From Flavobacterium sediminilitoris (GTDB lineage Bacteria; Bacteroidota; Bacteroidia; Flavobacteriales; Flavobacteriaceae): a stretch of DNA of 64,000 nt. The stretch covers positions 930,001 through 994,000 of the forward strand of contig NZ_CP090145.1 in the NCBI RefSeq assembly GCF_023008245.1. Reading direction: 5' to 3'. Below are positions 35,992 to 44,009 of this stretch, in pieces. Position 1 is the stretch's first letter. Every line of letters starts with the position of its first letter. The position numbers and the translations under genes were made by a program. The notes below the pieces were generated by a model. That model did no database searches. It was not told where the DNA came from and worked only from the letters and a program-made list of their open reading frames with translations.

Positions 35992-36162
35992 AAAAATTGT
36001 TTTTACGAAGATACTAAAATGATATATTAAAAAAATCCTAAAGTTTAGTTTTTAGCCCTGATGATAATGACATCCTTTTTCTTTTAAATACAAAGAAAAA
36101 GATAAAATGAACAGCAGGAACATGGAAAACAAATAAAAACAAAGTCATTCGCTTCTAATTTG

Positions 36163-36170
36163 TATTTTTG
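36163..36170 (+). promoter_or_regulatory. -7 promoter box of the ArsC-like gene
   Basis: TATTTTTG lies inside the longer open frame that starts at 36160, and so supports the start at 36184. Confidence 0.55.
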
Positions 36171-36183
36171 TAAAAAATTTAAA

Positions 36184-36534
36184 ATGAATACTATTTACTA
36201 TTTAGCTTCCTGTGATACTTGTAGAAAAATTATAAAATCTTTACCTAAAGATGCTAAGCTTAAGTATCATGACATAAAACAAGATCCTTTAACAGAAAAA
36301 GAAATTGATGAAATGTACAATCTTTGTGGAAGTTATGAAGCACTTTTTAGTAAAAGAGCCCAATTGTACAAACAACTAGGATTAAAAGATAAAAACTTAA
36401 CAGAGGTTGATTTTAAAAAATATCTTTTAGAACATTATACTTTTTTAAGTCGACCTGTTTTTATCATTGATGATAAAATATACATTGGAAATAGTCAAAA
36501 AGTAATTAACGAAGTGATTTCTGCTTTAAGCTAA
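36184..36534 (+). CDS. ArsC/Spx-family thioredoxin-fold protein
   Basis: 116 residues from the ATG at 36184 (MNTIYYLASCDTCRKI). The CxxC motif Cys-Asp-Thr-Cys lies at about residues 10-13, followed by the ArsC-type helical insert (LTEKEIDEMYNLCGSYEALFSK) and LLEHYTFLSRPVFIIDD, where the Arg-Pro segment contacts the active site. Members reduce arsenate with glutathione/glutaredoxin or act as Spx-like regulators; no arsenic genes are near, so YffB-like function is as likely. Its stop codon overlaps the ATG of the next gene by one base. Confidence 0.75.
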   Translation: MNTIYYLASCDTCRKIIKSLPKDAKLKYHDIKQDPLTEKEIDEMYNLCGSYEALFSKRAQLYKQLGLKDKNLTEVDFKKYLLEHYTFLSRPVFIIDDKIYIGNSQKVINEVISALS

Positions 36535-37427
36535 TGTCTAAAAGAAATTGGGCATTAATAGGAGCTACTTTTGTTTCTATAATATATGGCGCTACTTTCA
36601 CAGTTGCCAAAGACGTTATGCCTATTTATGTGGCTCCTTTTGGGCTAATTTTAATTAGGGTTTTAGGCGCTAGTATTTTATTTTGGATTATTTCAATTTT
36701 TGGACCAAATGAAAAAATCGCATTATCCGATTTCCCTAGAATAATGGCTGCTGCTTTTTTTGGAGTTGCTTTTAACCAACTTACTTTTTTTAAAGGACTT
36801 AGTTATACGTCTCCTATTAGCGCTTCTGTTTTAATGGTTACAGCTCCAATAATAGTTTTAATACTATCTGCTATTATAATTAAAGAAAAAATTGAATTAA
36901 AAAAAGTCCTTGGAATTATAATAGGTCTTACAGGAGCAACAATTTTGATATTATACGGAAAATCGATTCATAATAATTCAAATGCGGGCTTTGGAAATTT
37001 TTTAGTATTTCTTAATGCATTTTCTTACGGAGTTTATCTTATTTTGATTAAGAAACTAATAACCAAATATGATGCACTTTCTTTTATAAAATGGATTTAT
37101 ACTTTTGGACTTCTCTATGTAATTCCTTTTGGTTATGAAGAATTTTCTCAAATTGAATGGCAAACTATTCCAACAACTATTTATTTTAAAATAGGCTATC
37201 TTGTTTTCTTCACAACTTTTTTAGCTTATTTAATAAACTTAATGGCAATGCGTCATTTGAAACCAACAACACTTTCTGTTTTTATTTATTTACAACCATT
37301 ATTTGCAACTCTTTTTGCAATTAGCTTAGAAAAAGACGAATTAAACCCTGTTAAATTAACCTCAGCAGTATTGATTTTTATTGGTGTATATTTAGTAACC
37401 CAGAAAAAAAGGACTCCTACTTTGTAA
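36534..37427 (+). CDS. EamA/DMT-family transporter
   Basis: 297 residues with ten transmembrane helices in two EamA repeats (about 8-140 and 155-290). The first has GATFVSIIYGATFTVAKDVMP and SPISASVLMVTAPIIVLILS; the second has FLVFLNAFSYGVYLILIKK and LKPTTLSVFIYLQPLFATLFA. Members export metabolites or amino acids across the inner membrane; the substrate cannot be named. Translation is coupled to the ArsC-like gene (TAATG overlap). Confidence 0.85.
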   Translation: MSKRNWALIGATFVSIIYGATFTVAKDVMPIYVAPFGLILIRVLGASILFWIISIFGPNEKIALSDFPRIMAAAFFGVAFNQLTFFKGLSYTSPISASVLMVTAPIIVLILSAIIIKEKIELKKVLGIIIGLTGATILILYGKSIHNNSNAGFGNFLVFLNAFSYGVYLILIKKLITKYDALSFIKWIYTFGLLYVIPFGYEEFSQIEWQTIPTTIYFKIGYLVFFTTFLAYLINLMAMRHLKPTTLSVFIYLQPLFATLFAISLEKDELNPVKLTSAVLIFIGVYLVTQKKRTPTL

Positions 37428-37464
37428 ACAATTTGCTTAAAACTTAGGACTAGAAACTTTTTCT

Positions 37465-37472
37465 TATCTTTG
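37465..37472 (+). promoter_or_regulatory. -7 promoter box of yicC
   Basis: TATCTTTG lies in the first codons of a longer open frame from 37470, so the true start is the ATG at 37494. Confidence 0.55.
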
Positions 37473-37493
37473 ACTTCTTTTTTAAAGCAAAAT

Positions 37494-38354
37494 ATGATAC
37501 TATCTATGACTGGCTTTGGTAAAGCAACTAAACAATTACCAAACAAAAAGATTAATGTTGAAATAAAATCATTAAACAGTAAAGGGCTCGATTTAAATGT
37601 TCGAATGCCTTCTGTTTATAGAGAAATGGAATTAGGATTGCGAAACGAAATTTCTCAAAAACTAGAAAGAGGTAAAATCGATTTTTCATTATATATAGAA
37701 GCTACTGGAGAAGAGACTTCTTCTAAAGTTAATGTTCCTATTGTTAAAGGATACATTAATCAAATGAAAGCTATTTTACCCGAAGCTGATGCAACAGAAT
37801 TAATGAAAATGGCAGTAAGAATGCCTGATGCTTTAAAAACGGAACGTGAAGAGATTGACGAAAATGAATGGAAAGAAATCATGGTAATTATCAATGAAGC
37901 TTTAGAGAACATTCAAACGTTTAGAAAAGATGAAGGGTTATCACTCGAAAAAGAATTTCAACTTCGAATTTCAAATATTCGCAATTTCATGGAGCAAGCG
38001 CTTGCTTTAGATCCTGAACGAGTAAAAAACATAAAAGAACGTTTGCAAAATGCTATTGACGAATTAAAAGTTAATGTAGATGAAAATCGCTTTGAGCAAG
38101 AATTAATTTACTACTTAGAAAAACTAGACATTACAGAAGAAAAAGTTCGTTTAACTAATCATTTAGATTATTTTTTAGAAACACTGAATGGAAATGAAGC
38201 TAATGGTAGAAAACTAGGGTTCATTACTCAAGAAATGGGAAGAGAAATCAATACTATGGGTTCGAAATCGAATCATGCTGAAATGCAAAAATTAGTAGTG
38301 ATGATGAAAGACGAATTGGAAAAGATAAAAGAACAGGTTTTGAATGTATTATAA
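37494..38354 (+). CDS. yicC: YicC/YloC-family endoribonuclease
   Basis: 286 residues from the ATG at 37494. The N-terminal YicC signature MILSMTGFGKATKQL and KSLNSKGLDLNVRMP is followed by the C-terminal DUF1732 domain (RFEQELIYYLEKLDITEEKVRL, HLDYFLETL, GRKLGFITQEMGREINTMGSK). YicC-type proteins are hexameric RNA-cleaving enzymes linked to stationary-phase RNA turnover. It is directly upstream of gmk, a conserved pairing. Length is normal. Confidence 0.9.
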   Translation: MILSMTGFGKATKQLPNKKINVEIKSLNSKGLDLNVRMPSVYREMELGLRNEISQKLERGKIDFSLYIEATGEETSSKVNVPIVKGYINQMKAILPEADATELMKMAVRMPDALKTEREEIDENEWKEIMVIINEALENIQTFRKDEGLSLEKEFQLRISNIRNFMEQALALDPERVKNIKERLQNAIDELKVNVDENRFEQELIYYLEKLDITEEKVRLTNHLDYFLETLNGNEANGRKLGFITQEMGREINTMGSKSNHAEMQKLVVMMKDELEKIKEQVLNVL

Positions 38355-38440
38355 AAGTAATTAGTAACTAGTGATTAGTACTTAGTCGATTTATGCAGGC
38401 TTTTGCTAATTACTACTTACCGATTACTAATAACTAAAAA
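38346..38440. repeat. Degenerate TTAGTACTTAGT-type repeats, block 1
   Basis: Words such as TAGTAACTAGTGATTAGTAC and the complementary AATTACTACTTACCGATTAC fill the whole yicC-gmk gap and could fold back. Related blocks lie at 39008-39080 and 39462-39515. Confidence 0.6.
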
Positions 38441-38441
38441 T

Positions 38442-39014
38442 ATGAAGAAAGGTAAATTATTTGTGTTTTCTGCGCCTTCTGGTTCTGGTAAAACAACAAT
38501 AGTACGACACTTATTAGGAAAAGAAGATTTAAATTTAGAATTCTCCATTTCATGTGCTACACGTGAGCCTAGAGGTCAAGAAATAGATGGAACAGATTAT
38601 TATTTTATTTCTTGGGAAACATTTAAACAGCATATTAAAGACGAAGATTTTATTGAATGGGAAGAAGTTTATACCAATAATTTCTATGGCACCTTAAAAT
38701 CCGAAGTAGAACGCATTTGGGCCTTAGGCAAACATGTTATTTTTGATATTGATGTTGTAGGCGGTTTGCGAATTAAGCATAAATTTCCTGAAGAAACGTT
38801 AGCCGTTTTTGTAAAACCACCAAGTGTAGACGAATTAAAACGCAGATTAAAATTACGATCTACTGAAAGCGAAGACAAAATCAATATGCGTATCGCTAAA
38901 GCTTCTGTCGAATTAGCCACTGCTCCTCAATTTGATAAAATTATTAAAAATTACGATTTAGATACTGCTAAAGAAGAAGCTTATCAGTTGGTGAAGGAGT
39001 TTATTGGGAAATAG
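38442..39014 (+). CDS. gmk: Guanylate kinase
   Basis: 190 residues from the ATG at 38442; the open frame from 38403 only reads through repeat DNA. The P-loop is FSAPSGSGKTT, the GMP-binding part is SCATREPRGQEIDGTDYYF, and the lid region carries RLKLRSTES. It phosphorylates GMP to GDP in the cytosol. It follows yicC and precedes nadD, an order usual in Flavobacteriaceae, here interrupted by a four-helix-bundle gene. Confidence 0.95.
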   Translation: MKKGKLFVFSAPSGSGKTTIVRHLLGKEDLNLEFSISCATREPRGQEIDGTDYYFISWETFKQHIKDEDFIEWEEVYTNNFYGTLKSEVERIWALGKHVIFDIDVVGGLRIKHKFPEETLAVFVKPPSVDELKRRLKLRSTESEDKINMRIAKASVELATAPQFDKIIKNYDLDTAKEEAYQLVKEFIGK

Positions 39015-39080
39015 TACTTAGTGGTTAGTCCTCAGTACTTAGTAAAAAGTGAATTTCTAGTAGTTAGTATTTAGATAAAA
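39008..39080. repeat. Degenerate AGTACTTAGT-type repeats, block 2
   Basis: AGTACTTAGTGGTTAGTCCT, CAGTACTTAGT and AGTAGTTAGTATTTAG follow one another between gmk and the four-helix-bundle gene. Confidence 0.65.
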
Positions 39081-39086
39081 TATTTT

Positions 39087-39452
39087 ATGAGTGGCATTAA
39101 GTCTTATAAAGAATTACTTATTTGGCAAAAAGGCATTAGAATTGTTGTTCTAGTATATAAACTAACTCAGAATTTTCCCAAAGAAGAAGTTTATGCTTTG
39201 ACAAGTCAGATAAAAAGGGCTAGTATTTCAATCCCTTCTAATATTTCGGAAGGATTCGGTCGTCAAACAGATAAATCATTTAATCATTTTTTGAATATTT
39301 CAAGAGGGTCTTTAAACGAATTAGAAACACAACTTATTCTTGCAAAAGAATTAGGATTTAATTTGGATGAAAAAATATTTAATGAAATTATGCTTTTGAT
39401 TGAAGAAGAAAGTAAAATGATACATTCTTTTTCAAAAAAACTAAAAGAATAA
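39087..39452 (+). CDS. Four-helix-bundle protein (S23/TIGR02436 family)
   Basis: 121 residues of the family first found in 23S rRNA intervening sequences. Diagnostic segments are YKELLIWQKGIRIVVLVYKL at the front, TSQIKRASISIPSNISEGFG in the centre and FLNISRGSLNELETQLILAK. Members form pentameric helical bundles with a basic surface; related bAvd proteins serve diversity-generating retroelements, but no reverse transcriptase is present here. The gene sits between two blocks of degenerate repeats and interrupts gmk-nadD, which suggests it arrived as a small mobile unit. Confidence 0.85.
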   Translation: MSGIKSYKELLIWQKGIRIVVLVYKLTQNFPKEEVYALTSQIKRASISIPSNISEGFGRQTDKSFNHFLNISRGSLNELETQLILAKELGFNLDEKIFNEIMLLIEEESKMIHSFSKKLKE

Positions 39453-39461
39453 AAACAGTAA

Positions 39462-39515
39462 TTTAGCACTAAACATTAAAACTAAGTACTAACAACTAAG
39501 CACTATGTACTAAAA
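39462..39515. repeat. Degenerate CTAAGTACTAA-type repeats, block 3
   Basis: TTTAGCACTAAACATTAAAA then CTAAGTACTAACAACTAAGC and CACTATGTACTAA reach up to the nadD start. The orientation is opposite to block 2, so the two flank the four-helix-bundle gene as an imperfect inverted pair. Confidence 0.6.
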
Positions 39516-40097
39516 ATGAAAATCGGATTGTATTTTGGAACTTTTAACCCTATTCACATTGGTCATTTAATTATTGCCAATCACATGGCTGAACATTCGG
39601 ATTTGGACGAAATATGGATGGTTGTTACACCTCATAATCCTCATAAAAAGAAAAGTTCACTTTTAGATGATTATCATCGTCTACACATGGTTCATTTGGC
39701 AACAGAAGAATATTCACATATAAAACCTTCTGATATTGAATTTAAGTTACCGCAACCTAATTATACCGTTCATACTTTAGCCCATTTGCAAGAGAAATAT
39801 CCAAAATATGAATTCTCTTTAATCATGGGTGAAGACAATTTGAACTCGCTACACAAATGGAAAAACTACGAAGTGATTCTCCAAAATCATGACATTTATG
39901 TATATCCAAGATTAAATTCAGGTGAAATGGATGAGCAATTTGTAAATCATCCTAAAATTCATAGAATAGGTGCTCCAGTAATTGAATTGTCCTCTACTTT
40001 TATTAGAAAAAATATTAAAAATGGAAAAAATATTATTCCAATACTTCCTCCTAAAGTATGGAAATATATAGAACATAATTTGTTTTACACAAAATAA
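39516..40097 (+). CDS. nadD: Nicotinate-nucleotide adenylyltransferase
   Basis: 193 residues. The nucleotidyltransferase motif GLYFGTFNPIHIGHLIIANH holds the (T/H)xGH signature, and the C-terminal SSTFIRKNIKNG is the ISSTxIR motif. It adenylates nicotinate mononucleotide to deamido-NAD in de novo and Preiss-Handler NAD synthesis. It is the last gene of the plus-strand yicC-gmk group and meets the NAD/ADP-ribose island tail to tail, though that island has its own control region 14 kb away. Confidence 0.93.
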   Translation: MKIGLYFGTFNPIHIGHLIIANHMAEHSDLDEIWMVVTPHNPHKKKSSLLDDYHRLHMVHLATEEYSHIKPSDIEFKLPQPNYTVHTLAHLQEKYPKYEFSLIMGEDNLNSLHKWKNYEVILQNHDIYVYPRLNSGEMDEQFVNHPKIHRIGAPVIELSSTFIRKNIKNGKNIIPILPPKVWKYIEHNLFYTK

Positions 40098-40127
40098 AAG
40101 AGTCTGATTTTAAAATCAGACTCTTTG
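40096..40127. terminator. Bidirectional terminator between nadD and nadV
   Basis: AAAGAGTCTGATTTT is followed at once by its exact complement AAAATCAGACTCTTT, which makes a perfect palindrome between two convergent genes. Confidence 0.85.
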
Positions 40128-40131
40128 TTTA

Positions 40132-41580
40132 TTACCTCACTCTTTTACGAATATCTTCCAAAGGATGATCTATCAATAATTTCCCATCTCTGAACACTTC
40201 TTTCATTTCGCCTTGTTGTTCTTCATTCCAAGAAACATTATCGGTTAAGGTATAATTTCCATTTATTAAATCGATTTTCATTAAGCCTTTCGCTGATTTT
40301 TTGGTTCCGTCATCTGTAATGGGATCTTTAAAAATGGCTCTTCCTTCTCCGTTTACTTCTCCGTAAGTCGCTTTCATGGCAAAGCCAAAAGTATCACGTG
40401 TGTTGTATTGATACGTAAACGAACCAATTCCTAAAACGACATTGGTAGACGCAAATCCTTTTTTCTTTAACTCTTCACAAATTTGAGTCGCTCTCTCAAT
40501 TGTAATACTATCGCCATAAATCGCTCCAATTTGTGGAATCAACTCTTTATAGCCTTTTTCATTTGTGGTTCCTCCAAATGTATCCCAAAGCAATTCTACA
40601 ACTCCTTTTCGTTCTTGTTCGGATTTTCCTTTTGGATTTCCGCATAAAATTAGAATTGGGTCACCACTATCAGGTCGAATCACTACTTTTCCTTCTCTAC
40701 TTACGATTTCTTCTTTTAGTTTTGGTAAATAATCCGTCAAAACTTTCCATAAATCCCAAGTATCGGAAACGATAGAAACAATTCCTTTTGGATAGACTTC
40801 ACAAATTAATCTTTTGAAAGTGTCATATTCTCCTTCAGTTGTTCCCATACACATAACGGAATGTTCAGTTGCTGCTACTGAACCACCTATTAATTCCTTA
40901 TCTGAATTGGCATTATAATATTCTTCTAAAAATTCAATTGCTGGAATGGTATCTGTTCCTGTGAAACTCAATAAATGTCCGGCTGCTGAAATTACGGCTG
41001 CTTCAATTCCAGCCATTCCTCTCATAGAGAAATCGTGTGCTTGCCAATCTACAAATTCGGTGATCGAAGATGTTTCATTAGCATATTTATCCAATACTTT
41101 TCGGTATTGTTTCGCAATAGTAGCCGAATTACATGGCATCCAAACCACTGCTGATAATAAAGTTTCAAAATAGTTGGTTAACCAAAAGAATTCTGGTTTT
41201 GTATTGTACATCGTGAACATAGGTGTACGAATAGGTACAGAAACTCCTTCTGGCAAAGCTTTAAATACCATTGGAATATAACCTAAATCGTGTAAATCTT
41301 CAATATGTTGAATTCCAACTTGGTTTTCACCTAAATAATTATTGATTCTACGGGCATATTTTTTAGCTACTTCTTCTTTTGGTTTATTAAAGAAATGCGT
41401 TTGAAAATCTTCTAGTATGTATTTTTTGATAAAATATTGTAAACCGAAGAAAACAACCTCATCAATACCTTCAATCCTTGATTTTCTTGGTGTCCAGTTG
41501 GAATAAACTAAGGTTGTTCCAACTGGATATTGTCTTCTGTGATCTACTTTGTAACCGTCGGTTAATAGTAATGGGTTCAT
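40132..41580 (-). CDS. nadV: Nicotinamide phosphoribosyltransferase-like (NadV/Nampt or Namat)
   Basis: 482-residue member of the eukaryotic-type Nampt/phage NadV family. Seen motifs: LLTDGYKVDHRRQYPVGTT at the front, DWQAHDFSMRGMAGIEAAV, SVMCMGTTEGEYDTF and VVIRPDSGDPI around the phosphoribosyl site, and GSFTYQYNTRDTFGFAMKAT. Nampt joins nicotinamide and PRPP to NMN. It is the last gene of the NrtR-led island, whose first enzyme is PRPP-synthetase-like. Phage NARP1 pathways use a Nampt-like enzyme with ADP-ribose pyrophosphate to form NAD+ directly, so the true co-substrate is open. Length is normal. Confidence 0.9.
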   Translation of the reverse strand: MNPLLLTDGYKVDHRRQYPVGTTLVYSNWTPRKSRIEGIDEVVFFGLQYFIKKYILEDFQTHFFNKPKEEVAKKYARRINNYLGENQVGIQHIEDLHDLGYIPMVFKALPEGVSVPIRTPMFTMYNTKPEFFWLTNYFETLLSAVVWMPCNSATIAKQYRKVLDKYANETSSITEFVDWQAHDFSMRGMAGIEAAVISAAGHLLSFTGTDTIPAIEFLEEYYNANSDKELIGGSVAATEHSVMCMGTTEGEYDTFKRLICEVYPKGIVSIVSDTWDLWKVLTDYLPKLKEEIVSREGKVVIRPDSGDPILILCGNPKGKSEQERKGVVELLWDTFGGTTNEKGYKELIPQIGAIYGDSITIERATQICEELKKKGFASTNVVLGIGSFTYQYNTRDTFGFAMKATYGEVNGEGRAIFKDPITDDGTKKSAKGLMKIDLINGNYTLTDNVSWNEEQQGEMKEVFRDGKLLIDHPLEDIRKRVR

Positions 41581-41592
41581 AATAATTATGTT

Positions 41593-42663
41593 TTACTTTA
41601 TTATTTTAAAAAATTTAGATTCTGGTGCGTAAGAACCATAAATCGCGTCAAATTTAGTCTTTAATTTGTCAAAATCAACTCCTTGTTTATATTGATCCAA
41701 ACACGTTAGTACTAAATTATTTTTTGTTGCATTTGAATATATTTGGTCTATTCGCAAGGCGTGAAGTAACAACTCTTCGTCTAGTTTTCCAAATCGAAGT
41801 TCTTTTTGATATTCGTTGTACACACAGGTTTCTTCTTCATTATTTACCAATTGGATATTTTCTTCATTTGGCATCCAACCACTTCCATGTCTAGTAGTGT
41901 AACATCTTGATACATAAAACAATTCTATATCTTGAATATCTAATTGCTTACAAATTTCCATTGCGTTTTTAGAAGTTGTGTTCGCATACGTTACATTAGG
42001 AAACACACCATGATCCATATCTAGCAAAATGCCTTGACTGCCTTCAAAGATAAAGGTTTCATAATTATTTAAAACTTCATAAGTAGTTATTTTCCAGTCT
42101 ATTTTTTCAATACACTCTAAGAAATAAACTACTTCATTTTGTAACTGATTATCATTAGAAATGCCATAATAAGAAGCTATATTTTTCAATTTTTCAATCA
42201 GAAAATCTTTCGGACCTATTAAATCTATGGCAAATAACTTATACGCGCCTTCATTGCGTTTCATAGTGGCTCCAATTCCTTTTCCACAAGAACCGTGCGT
42301 TAAATTTTTGGTGTTATTTTGATTTTGCCAAACATCGAAAGGCGTGGTTACTTTGGCTAACGGATGAATATATAGTGTTGTATTTCCTTCTTTTTCCTTT
42401 AATTCTAGAAATTCATTATACAAAAGTGATGGATGAATAGTACAATGTTCACTAAAATAAGATGGTAAACCACGTAAAGCACCACTAGCAAAACTAGAAT
42501 GTATGTGTTTTTTTTCGTTTAACATTACTGTATGTGCGGCTTGTTGTCCACCTGAAAAACGTATTACTATAGCTTCTGGGTTTTGGCTACAAAGGAAATC
42601 GGTTGTGATACCTTTTCCTTCGTCTCCAAATCCTAAACCAATAACCACTTTTGCTTTTTTCAT
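41593..42663 (-). CDS. Short adenylosuccinate synthetase paralog
   Basis: 356 residues, about 70 fewer than normal PurA. The GTP-binding start VVIGLGFGDEGKGITTDFLC keeps the catalytic Asp of GDEGKG; the second motif is SGGQQAAHTV where PurA has GGxNAGHT, keeping the His. Further PurA-like parts are LTHGSCGKGIGATMKRNEGA, FEGSQGILLDMDHGVFPNVT and YTTRHGSGWMP. The family joins aspartate to a 6-oxopurine nucleotide with GTP. The shortening, the island context and the altered IMP-side motif suggest a different acceptor, possibly a nucleotide of NAD/ADP-ribose turnover, but this is inference. It abuts the VWA gene without a gap. Confidence 0.75.
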   Translation of the reverse strand: MKKAKVVIGLGFGDEGKGITTDFLCSQNPEAIVIRFSGGQQAAHTVMLNEKKHIHSSFASGALRGLPSYFSEHCTIHPSLLYNEFLELKEKEGNTTLYIHPLAKVTTPFDVWQNQNNTKNLTHGSCGKGIGATMKRNEGAYKLFAIDLIGPKDFLIEKLKNIASYYGISNDNQLQNEVVYFLECIEKIDWKITTYEVLNNYETFIFEGSQGILLDMDHGVFPNVTYANTTSKNAMEICKQLDIQDIELFYVSRCYTTRHGSGWMPNEENIQLVNNEEETCVYNEYQKELRFGKLDEELLLHALRIDQIYSNATKNNLVLTCLDQYKQGVDFDKLKTKFDAIYGSYAPESKFFKIIK

Positions 42664-43545
42664 TTATAACATATCAATATGGTCAAATCCTGTTGTTCCA
42701 GGAGTACTTAAATCTCCTGTTGATTCAGTTGTTCTTCCTGATTTTATTTTATGCTTCTCACAAATGATATTTTTAATCACATCTGGAATAGTTTTATAAT
42801 CTTCTACTGAAATACAATTTTCTCCTAGTACTTCTTTCCAACCAATTTCTGCCGATTGGGCTCTTGTAGAATGCAAAACGCTAATGTGATAGACTTCGTA
42901 TCGTTTTTTGGCTTCAGCCAATAATTCTAAATCGCTATACGTTTGTTCTCCACTTCCCATAATCTCTTTGATAGCAGAAGCTGGTAACACTTTTAAATTA
43001 GGTTCATCTCCAATTGTGAACAATAGTCCTTTTTGACCTCTTTTTTCGAAAGCATCAATTTTTGTATGAAACGCTGCAAAGTACCAAGCTAATAAATAAC
43101 TTTCTCCTGCATTTCCACCACCACCAGATTCAATGTAGGTTCTAGTTAACCACATATCTAGTTCTTCATCACCCGATTCAAATTGGCCAACCTGCAACGG
43201 ATAACCATCGCATTCGTGGTCTCCAATTCCTAAGAAAAGAAGTGCTGGATCTGGAACGCCACCATCTATAATTCCTCCCATTAGTTTTGGTAAACCTTCT
43301 TTTACTAATTCGTGAGGAATATGTCCCATACTTCCTGTTACGTCTAATCCTAAAATGATTGGGTACGAATTAGGATTTGCTTCAGAATCTCTAGCTTCTC
43401 TAAAGGTTACTCCATTAGGATTCATGGACTCATGAGCCATTCTTAATTTGTTCTGTGTAAAAATTTCATTAGCTGCTTTTGAAGCATATCCTTCTTTTGC
43501 TGCTTTACTTAACCGTGCACTAAAGTTATATTTTGTTCCTCCCAT
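42664..43545 (-). CDS. VWA-domain protein of the NAD/ADP-ribose island
   Basis: 293 residues. A von Willebrand A fold begins at about residue 62 with YPIILGLDVTGSMGHIPHEL, where DVTGS is a MIDAS-like D-x-T-x-S variant. Later segments LFLGIGDHECDG and LLFTIGDEPN fit strands of the same fold. The N-terminus (about 1-55) is basic and helical. No signal peptide. VWA proteins often act as adaptors with AAA+ or chelatase partners, but none is here; the coiled-coil protein encoded two bases upstream may be its partner. Confidence 0.7.
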   Translation of the reverse strand: MGGTKYNFSARLSKAAKEGYASKAANEIFTQNKLRMAHESMNPNGVTFREARDSEANPNSYPIILGLDVTGSMGHIPHELVKEGLPKLMGGIIDGGVPDPALLFLGIGDHECDGYPLQVGQFESGDEELDMWLTRTYIESGGGGNAGESYLLAWYFAAFHTKIDAFEKRGQKGLLFTIGDEPNLKVLPASAIKEIMGSGEQTYSDLELLAEAKKRYEVYHISVLHSTRAQSAEIGWKEVLGENCISVEDYKTIPDVIKNIICEKHKIKSGRTTESTGDLSTPGTTGFDHIDML

Positions 43546-43547
43546 GA

Positions 43548-43883
43548 TTAAAATGTTTTACCAAATAAGTATTCGTATCTTGTTTTTGCTATTTCGAATT
43601 GGATTTTTAGGTTTCTGATATTCAAAGACAATTCAATGTCTCTTTGTACAAAAATATCAGGATTGAAATCGGCAAAGGTTAAACTGTTTTTGTCTAATGG
43701 ACTGATGTCGATACAACTTTCTTGTTCTCTTTCTAATCGTTTTATTTTTAATTCGATGTCTTCAATGCGTCTTTTATAAATGAGTTCTGAGTCTTCTGCT
43801 ATGGCTTTGGCTCTGTCTTCTCTTATTTGATCGTTGTTTCTTCGTAAAGCGTCAACGAATCTTGGTTTTAAATCGTCACTCAT
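43548..43883 (-). CDS. Small coiled-coil protein
   Basis: 111 residues, highly charged and mostly helical: RNNDQIREDRAKAIAED, IEDIELKIKRLEREQE and LNIRNLKIQFEIAKTRYEYL are coiled-coil segments around a short loop with one cysteine. No family was recognised. It starts behind an internal TATATTTG promoter box at 43950-43957 and is followed after two bases by the VWA gene, so it probably works with that protein. Confidence 0.6.
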   Translation of the reverse strand: MSDDLKPRFVDALRRNNDQIREDRAKAIAEDSELIYKRRIEDIELKIKRLEREQESCIDISPLDKNSLTFADFNPDIFVQRDIELSLNIRNLKIQFEIAKTRYEYLFGKTF

Positions 43884-43949
43884 ATTTTTAGTTTTTATAG
43901 TTTTGATATATATATGTTTTCTTGTTATTATTCTTTAGTTATTTCAACT

Positions 43950-43957
43950 CAAATATA
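43950..43957 (-). promoter_or_regulatory. Internal promoter box within the island
   Basis: TATATTTG on the minus strand, 66 bases ahead of the coiled-coil gene, in the largest gap of this half of the island. It would allow the last four genes to be made separately. Confidence 0.45.
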
Positions 43958-44009
43958 CGTTTGTAAAAGTTCTTTTATATCATCATAAATAATGATTTTC
44001 TTGTCTAAT

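Noticed and set aside
38403..38441. Upstream extension of guanylate kinase
   Set aside because: The extra residues come from the degenerate repeat DNA; the P-loop is in the right place from the ATG at 38442.
41593..42663. Phage-type PurZ (2-aminoadenine pathway)
   Set aside because: The size is similar, but the catalytic Asp of GDEGKG is kept, whereas PurZ replaces it; no dATPase or matching polymerase is nearby.
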